Part shown: positions 9,958 through 15,725 of the stretch, one piece after another
How positions within the stretch are numbered: the stretch's first letter is position 1
Layout of the letters: every line of letters begins with the position of its first letter
Assembly (NCBI GenBank): GCA_019693395.1
Contig: JAAMXP010001232.1
Location: forward strand, 3,440-19,164
DNA from: Ettlia oleoabundans
Lineage: Eukaryota; Chlorophyta; Chlorophyceae; Chlamydomonadales
DNA: 15,725 nt
Reading direction: 5' to 3'
Translations under genes and position numbers: made by a program
The notes under the pieces: generated by a model
Seen by the model: only the letters and a program-made list of their open reading frames with translations
Told to the model about the DNA's origin: nothing
Databases searched by the model: none

Positions 9958-12900
9958 CTAGCATTCGTCAGGGTTGGCCCGCCCCCTCGCCTCCTGCAGC
10001 AACCCATCCAGCTTGGCTGCCTGCCTCTGCTCCGCCCATACTCTGTACGCCTCCAGCACTACGCACAGCTCCGCGTCATCATACCACAGCCGCTCCAAAT
10101 CTTGCTCCCACTGCCGCCACTCCTCCCCCGCAAGCAGAGAGTCCAAGGCGGTGAGCAGGTGGTCGTGCAGGAATCGCTGCTGAGCCGCGGCGCCTTGCTC
10201 CCTCAGCTGCAGCACTTCACCTGTCCACTGTGCCGCCGCTGCCGCCTCTCCAGACCAGCTGCGCTTGAAGGGGCTGCCTCATGGCGGGGCAATGGGCAGG
10301 GGCCGAGGGATAGGTGCGGCAGGCAGGTGGACCAGGGGTGAACTTTCTGGGGCGGTGCGGAATGGCTTGAAGCACATATGAGCTAACGAGGAAGCGAGCA
10401 AGTGGAAGCCAGGGTGGAGTGCAGACAGGCATTCTTGGCTGGACAGGAAAGAGTCGGTTGATTCCTTGCAAACCTGCAAGGGCACGCCTAGGAACGGCAT
10501 GATTTGCCCAATACTCCTAGATATTTTGCCCAAGATATTTTGCCCCAAACCCTACTGCCCACCTGAACTGTGCGCCTGTCAGCACCAGCGTTGAGGGTGG
10601 GGCCAGGGGCACGTTGACGCGGGCGGGGATGGCCAACGAGGCCTCCAGCAGCTCCAATGGCAGGTGGCCCCGCGCCACAGCCACCACCATGCCAACCATT
10701 TTCCGGATCTGCACACCACGAGATGCAAGAAATGCGCCATGCGACACAGCCACTCGGCATGGCTGGTTGGTGGGCACAGCAGGCTTGCTTTGACCATCCG
10801 GGCTGGTTTGCCGTTGTTTGTTTTGATTCCAATACCCAGGCCTGAGGGTTTCAAAGCACCAGTTGGCCGGCCAGCACAGTACAAAGCGGCCATCACGTGG
10901 TACCCCCCCTTTCTGGTAGCTGGACTGTTGGGTCGAGTAGCTACTTGGCAGCTGCCTATCAGCCATGCTTACCTGATGCAGCATGAAGCTTCCACCCTGC
11001 GGAACAGCAGGGCAGGTAGGCAGGCAGGCTCATCAGGTAGGCATGTAACCAAGACCAAGAGATGGTCTTGAGGTGAACCACAGAGGAGTGACCGTGCTAA
11101 CGACTAGCACAGAGAACTTGCTCGTTTTGCACGCGCTAGTAGGGCAGGCTGGTTGCACCTGTGCCCAAGGTGCCAGTGCCTGGCACAATGCTGGCGCCAC
11201 ACCTGCAGGCTCAGCGTCACACATGGCTGACCGCCAGGCACCAAAGGCTTCACCTCGGTACCAACTCGGCACCACTCAATGAAGCTGCAGGTGGGCGGCA
11301 GGCGACACGCAGCAGATGGTCAGTCTGGTGCAAGGTTGGGTGGGCAGGCAGCCAACCAGGCAAGCAGGCCGGCAGGCAGGCATCCGCCTTCAACAAACAA
11401 AGGCATTTTGGGAGCGTAAGCACCATGGGCAGGAGTGGCAAGAGCGCACACCAGCTCACAAATGGATACTGAGGGAGGCAACAAACCACCACAGGGCTGG
11501 CGAGGGCAACAGCTGAACGTTAAACGCAAGAAAACACCAAAGAGTAAACCGCCCTACTGCCCAGCATTTTAGCCTCAAATCAGCAAGTGAGGAATTGACC
11601 AGTCAAAATCACCAGCGCAATCCACACTCTTGCCAGCACCTTTGCTGACCACACTTGCACCAAGGCGCCTGGTTCTCACCGGAAGTGGCGCCTCACAACC
11701 AGGTCTGCATTGTCCTTCTCAGCCTTCCACCCCAACTGCACCTGCCCTTTCCTCACACTACCGCTGCTGCCATCCACACTGCCAGCATCGCTGCCGCTGC
11801 TTTGTGCAAGGCCGCCGCGTGCGTCGCTAATGCCGCTGATGCTTTTGACGCCACTGCTTTGGTGAAGGCCGCTATCGACGGCGATGTTGCTGCTATCGCT
11901 TCCGCTGCCGTTGCCATCGATGCCGCTGCTGCCTATACCACTTGCAGACAGCAACCCCTGATGGCTCTCAAGCTCTCCCTCCTCCCAGCCCTCGCTGCCT
12001 TCCTCCTCTTCAGCGCAGCTTTCACCCCCAGTGAAGCCTGAGGCCTGCCTGCGCTTGCCCCGCCTGCCGCTGCCGATACGCATGTCAGCCCTGTGAGGCT
12101 CCCGATACAGCCGCCGCTTGGTGTAGTTGTGGAAGGGGTAGGTGCCTTGGAAGCTCTCCCAGGCCCGGCACAGCAGCTGAAGGCGTGCCCGGTCGGCTTC
12201 GCCACCATCCAGCACCAGCCCTAACATAGACGCCGGCAGGTGGTAGGCGTAGCTGCGTCGAATGCACTCGCTGCGAGCGTTCCAAGACTTGCTCACACGC
12301 TGGATGCTAAACACCCGAACCTGCAGGTGCAGTATGTTTACTATGTTTACTTGTTGAGAGTTTTGTTCTGGGCTATATATATGTAGGAAGGACACCAGCA
12401 GGAGAGATACAAAGGGCGTGTCAAGGGCAGCACAGGCCCCAGCCTGACACATCAGCAACCAGGTTGCTGGGAGCAGAGATGAAAGCAGGCTTTGCCGGTG
12501 CCAAGGCAGCCATGCTGATTAGGCAGAGGGCGTGCACCATCGGCAGCGACCAACAGCACCCAAAAGCAGTGCTTATGCATGCACACACACAATGTCACCG
12601 GCACATGCATGCATGCATGTGCCCCGCCACACATCCCGCCACACAGCCGCACCTCTGGGGGCAGGTGGGAGTTGACAGCTGCCGCCAGCTGCTGCCCCTC
12701 TGGGTCCGCCTCAAACGCCTCGCCATCAACCTCCATCTTCAGCCCCACCACGGTGGCCAGCGAGTGCACGCTCTTGTCGGTGCGGCTGCTGCGCGACCAG
12801 CCCACCTGGCAGCAATGCAGTGCAGCGGCACAGGCACATGGCTGAACTCGAACAAACAGGTTCAGCAAACAACTAATCTAGAGCAATTTGTCTTTGAGTG

Positions 12901-13474
12901 AAGTCTTTGAATACCACCGCGTTCCTGAGTACCTTCTACATCGCCCACACTCACCTTCCCAAGGTGGCCGCGGTTTGAAGGCAAAATGCCGCCTATCCTG
13001 AAGATCGCTTCCTCCAAAGCATCTTCAACGGTTTCCGATGGCGCACTGCTGTGCTGCATTTGCAGCCCTGCAAGCGAAACAGGTTGCCAGCCGCGGCAAT
13101 GCTGGCAGACACATCGCAGCCTCATTGGGCTGCCAAGATGCGAGGCGGGTCACTGGGGTCAATATCTTTGAAAAAAACAACAACACGCATTTACCTCGGT
13201 ACTCGGTGCCCTCGTAGCCGATGAATAGCGCAACCTTGCGCTTGCCGGCACGCTTCAGTGGGCCGTCTGGCTGCGGAGCTCCGTGCGCCTTCGTGGCGGC
13301 AGATGCAGCGGCGTCGGCGGCTGTGGTCCCAACTGGCCGCACAGCAGACGGTATGCCGCCAGTGCGACAACCCACTAGCACTAGCCGATGCAGGCGCCAG
13401 CCCGCATTGATGCCGTGCTTAGAGGCCGCCAACGCCGCTGTATGCGCGAAACAGACATGCCGAGAGGCTTGCAT
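9958..13474 (-). CDS. PUS1/TruA-type tRNA pseudouridine synthase
   Basis: Isomerises uridine to pseudouridine in tRNA. Exons on the minus strand: 13474-13195, 13067-12955, 12805-12653, 12320-11680, 11284-11203, 10996-10973, 10708-10563, 10273-9958. They sum to 1755 nt, 584 residues plus stop, with every junction in phase. Motifs in order: [17 protein letters not shown] (strand near residue 90), SRTDKSVHS with the catalytic aspartate at about 141, [34 protein letters not shown] and RVNVPLAPP. The KSVHS form in place of KGVHA is, as I recall, typical of plant members. Residues 1-35 are Arg/Ala-rich without acids, so organelle import is possible. About 125 residues (262-388), Glu-rich then Ser/Gly-rich, are inserted in the second half of the domain. 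A roughly 100-residue helical, charged C-terminal tail is encoded by exon 8. Which tRNA positions it modifies cannot be told. Confidence 0.9.
10973..10996 (-). other. 24-nt microexon of the pseudouridine synthase gene
   Basis: Exon 6 is only eight codons, GGSFMLHQ, flanked by an upstream acceptor ending TTCCGCAG and a donor starting GTAAGC. It is phase 0 on both sides. It supplies the conserved G.SFMLHQ block that in PUS1-like enzymes directly precedes IRKMVG, which starts the next exon at 10708. Without it the protein would keep its frame but lose a core strand of the domain. Confidence 0.85.
11008..11044. repeat. Imperfect GGCA tetranucleotide run
   Basis: Copies of GGCA with one-base variants (GGTA) lie just upstream (on the minus strand) of the microexon acceptor in the pseudouridine synthase gene. 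On the sense strand they read as TGCC/TACC, so they form part of the pyrimidine-rich tract of that acceptor. Confidence 0.6.
11341..11383. repeat. Imperfect GGCA/GCCA tetranucleotide run
   Basis: A second degenerate GGCA tract in intron 4 (11285-11679) of the pseudouridine synthase gene, interrupted by AACC and AAGC units. Similar short runs occur in introns of the kinase gene near 1450-1500 and 1656-1690. Confidence 0.6.
12601..12622. repeat. Perfect 22-bp palindrome of alternating purine-pyrimidine
   Basis: The sequence from 12601 to 12622 reads the same on both strands, with a core of repeated ATGC. It lies in intron 3 (12321-12652) of the pseudouridine synthase gene, about 20 bases past a short CA run. 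No function is apparent. Confidence 0.9.
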
Positions 13475-14517
13475 TGCTGCCAAGAGGCTGCGCAGCCCGT
13501 CAGACCTGTGCAAGTAGCGCAATAATGCTGCATCAAATCATGCAAGCAGAATACTCTATTTGGCAAATAATCCAGCTGAGGTGGTGCCACGAGGTTGTGC
13601 TGGCCGAGCTGGGCTGGCATTCACACCCTTTAGGGTGGTATCTGCTGGTGCAAACTTTGCGCGAGTCGCTGCCAGATATTTTCAGTGCTGCATGAGTCGC
13701 CCCAGCGGTCCCTCGAAGGCAGAACAACCTGTATCTAGTAAGTCTTGTTTGTTTTTCCACACATGCACAAAAGCTTTGTGTCAGCCGGCGTCAATGAAGC
13801 AAGCAGCAGCGCATGCCCCAGACTCACCTGGTGCCCCTGCTGCAACCCCCACACGGCGTCTGCTGCGCTCCACGGATTCTGCAGTTGCAGGCCCTGCTAC
13901 CTGACTGGCGCACCAGCGGACAAGAATTGAAGCGGGTTCAGCGTTTGCCGAGGGCTCTATTTGCCCACTCCAATTCACACCACCAGTCTGTGAGAGCAGC
14001 TTCTGTGTCAGTTGATGGCTCCACTGGCAACACAGTCGGCTGCCAGTGTGCCTGGCCATTTGACAAGGTGGTATGGGGTCCGGCCATTCAACATAACTGA
14101 GTGCTTTATGCATCTTGTATCTGTTACAAAAAGCAGAAGCCGCAACTTCCAGGTTGCCGACTTGCCCAGTGGGGAAGCATTCAACTCAAATTTCATTGCT
14201 TGTCAGGAAATGGGTGCTTTAGACCAAGGCGGTCGTCGGTCGGACAAGTGTCGTTATTGTAATGTCAATGCAAAGGGTTGGAAAAATGGCAGGGAGAGAC
14301 TGTGTGGATACGTGTAGGCATGCCACCGAAGCGGGCGTCCGCAGACAGTATAACCACAACAGAGTGGATGGATATGGCAGATGCTGCAGAAGCTCCAAAT
14401 TTTGAAGAAAGGTGGTACAAGCAGGCTTGCTGTGCTATTAAATGTAAAAACAGGGGTGCAGTGAGAGTGCCGATGTGCGTCTTGGAAATCACAGCGCAGC
14501 ATATTGATATCACGTTT
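13475..14517. other. Intergenic region without a supported gene
   Basis: About 1.04 kb between the start codon of the pseudouridine synthase gene and the stop codon of the cysteine-rich gene, both on the minus strand. It should hold the 5' region of the former and the 3' untranslated region of the latter. It looks more AT-rich than the coding parts, especially 14000-14520. Open frames of up to about 110 codons exist on both strands (for example plus 14012-14317 and minus 13781-14113), but none shows a recognisable motif or a convincing splice partner. Confidence 0.6.
14124..14128 (-). terminator. Possible TGTAA polyadenylation signal
   Basis: The minus strand reads TGTAA here, the polyadenylation signal used by many chlorophyte nuclear genes. 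It lies about 390 bases downstream of the stop codon of the cysteine-rich gene, a plausible algal 3' untranslated length. A five-base motif is expected by chance about once per kilobase, so this is weak. Confidence 0.25.
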
Positions 14518-15607
14518 TTAAGCGCTGGGGGAGCAGGTCCCGGACGTGCATGAGTAACCGTAGGGACAGGGGTTGCCGTTTGAGCAGGTCTGCACAGGGC
14601 AAGGGGCAGCGGAGCGTGGAGTCAGTCACAGCCGCAGTATTGCTACATGGACGCCAGCACAGGAGCCAGGGCAAGAGGAGGGGGCCTTCAGAATTGACAG
14701 GCAGAGGGCAGCATTGACCAGAATCCAGCAGGGCTGACGCAGCCTTACAGTAACCCAGCCCTCGCGCACGCACCATGCAGCTGTTGCTGTTTTTGTTGCA
14801 TGTTGAGCCACCGGCGGCGCAAGCGTAGACGGAGCAGCCCTTATTGTTGCTGCAGTCTGACCCATCAGGTTCACAGGAGAGATCCGTCGGGCAGTTTGCA
14901 TCGCTGCAGCAGCGTCGGCAGTCGAGCGGCTGCCCCGATGTGGCGCAGTTGACAAAGCCTGCGATCAAAAAGGAACAGGCATGTGTCAAAGCTGGTCCCA
15001 AAGCAATGCTGCACAGTGCCTTGAGATTGCAAGAAGTTGCAACAGGTGCATGCAGCACACGCACCTAGGTTGCAGACTGGCAGGGGTGGAGGAGATGGAG
15101 GTGCCGGCGATGACGTCGGCGTATCTCCACTTTGAGCTGTGGCGATGCACGATCCGCTCACACACACAAACCCATTCGGGCAGGAAATCTGGTTTGAGCA
15201 CGACTGCACAGCAAGAGAAGGGGCACAGAAAGGGGCACAACGCTGGAGTTAGTCCCAGGTTAGTGCTTTCAAACCAAAGAGGAGGTAGTTGCAGCCCGGG
15301 GGCAGGATGCAAGGCAAGGGAGCGCAAGTGCACGGCGAGTTTGAGCACCGTGGAATAGTTGACCATGAGAGAGCTCGGAATGGAAGCCGAGGGTGGTAAC
15401 ATGGGCAGCGCAAACCCACCGTGCAACTGTTGCTGTTTTTGGAGCATGTCTGGCCCGAGCTCTGTGCGCACGAATATGCTGAGCATCCTCTCCTGGACGA
15501 GCAATCGGACCCATCTGGTTCGCAGGAGAGACTGTTGGGGCAGTCCAAGTCTGAGCAGCAGCGTCGGCAGTCCAGCGGCAGACCTGAGCCAGCACAGTTG
15601 ACGTAGC
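14518..15607 (-). CDS. Cysteine-rich, probably secreted protein with two tandem modules; 5' end missing
   Basis: Four exons on the minus strand: A 15607-15420, B 15203-15065, C 14958-14774, D 14589-14518 (stop TAA at 14520-14518). All phases agree, giving 63, 46, 62 and 23 residues; a split glycine opens A and C. A and C are near copies: each starts G-aromatic-VNCA, continues LDCRRCCSD, LSCEPDGSDCS and GCS.Y.CA, and ends KNSNSC. B and D are also copies: a CSN...CP.G(F/Y).C.SG.C block. B adds a linker with PAPPSPPPLP, typical of hydroxyproline-rich algal wall and secreted proteins. Each module has 15 cysteines in about 85 residues, so disulfide bonds and export are likely. The acceptor before A is strong, so the first exon(s) and any signal peptide lie past 15725. 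The frame of A also stays open to the window edge, so an unspliced start cannot be fully ruled out. I do not recognise the family. Confidence 0.8.
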
Positions 15608-15725
15608 CTGCACCAAAAGTGGAGCGTGGCAGCGGCAAGGAGAGTAACTGCGACGGGTTGCATTTTTGAGGGTGATCGTATGTAAAACGAACAGCAGGAG
15701 CATGCCGCTGACAACAGACGACGAA

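Noticed and set aside
10517..10550. Direct repeat of GATATTTTGCCC
   Set aside because: It is two short copies in an intron of the pseudouridine synthase gene, with no flanking structure of a mobile element.
11050..11070. 8-bp inverted repeat with a 5-base loop
   Set aside because: It is a short hairpin inside an intron, of a size expected by chance, with no sign of function.
15608..15714. Start codon and signal peptide for the cysteine-rich protein inside the window (for example MQPVAVTLLAAATL)
   Set aside because: That hydrophobic frame is not the frame of exon A, and no good donor lies between it and the strong acceptor at 15608-15610. The segment reads better as intron.

Overview
This window looks like nuclear DNA of a chlorophyte green alga. 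It is GC-rich and dense with introns. It encodes a plant-type EDR1/CTR1 Raf-like kinase, a PsbP-domain protein with a plastid-transit plus twin-arginine lumen signal, and a plant-type PUS1-like pseudouridine synthase. I see no bacterial operons, tRNA or rRNA genes, transposon ORFs or CRISPR arrays. The genus cannot be fixed by eye. Reading order on the genome is: kinase (-), PsbP-domain protein (+), pseudouridine synthase (-), cysteine-rich protein (-).

1-6759, minus strand: 12 visible exons of a Raf-like MAPKKK of the EDR1/CTR1 family. The start codon (6757-6759), the whole N-terminal EDR1 domain, a very long low-complexity linker and the first part of the kinase N-lobe are present. The rest of the kinase domain lies beyond position 1. 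A 166-bp compound tetranucleotide satellite sits in its last complete intron.

6760-7181 is a shared divergent upstream region. 7182-9492, plus strand, is a complete seven-exon gene for a 275-residue thylakoid-lumen PsbP-domain protein. 9493-9957 is a convergent 3' region. 9958-13474, minus strand, is a complete eight-exon gene for a 584-residue PUS1/TruA-type tRNA pseudouridine synthase that includes a 24-nt microexon. 13475-14517 holds no gene I can support. 14518-15607, minus strand, is the 3' part of a gene for a probably secreted, cysteine-rich protein made of two tandem copies of a two-exon module; its 5' end lies outside the window.

All exon joins were made by hand from splice consensus, reading phase and recalled family motifs. 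In the two complete genes the exon lengths sum to a multiple of three with no internal stop. The four genes have no obvious joint pathway: signalling, photosynthesis, RNA modification and a cell-surface or secreted protein. I found no clearly new biological system. The most unusual items are the exon-duplicated cysteine-rich gene, the GGTT satellite next to a 3' splice site, a probable GC-AG intron, and the microexon.
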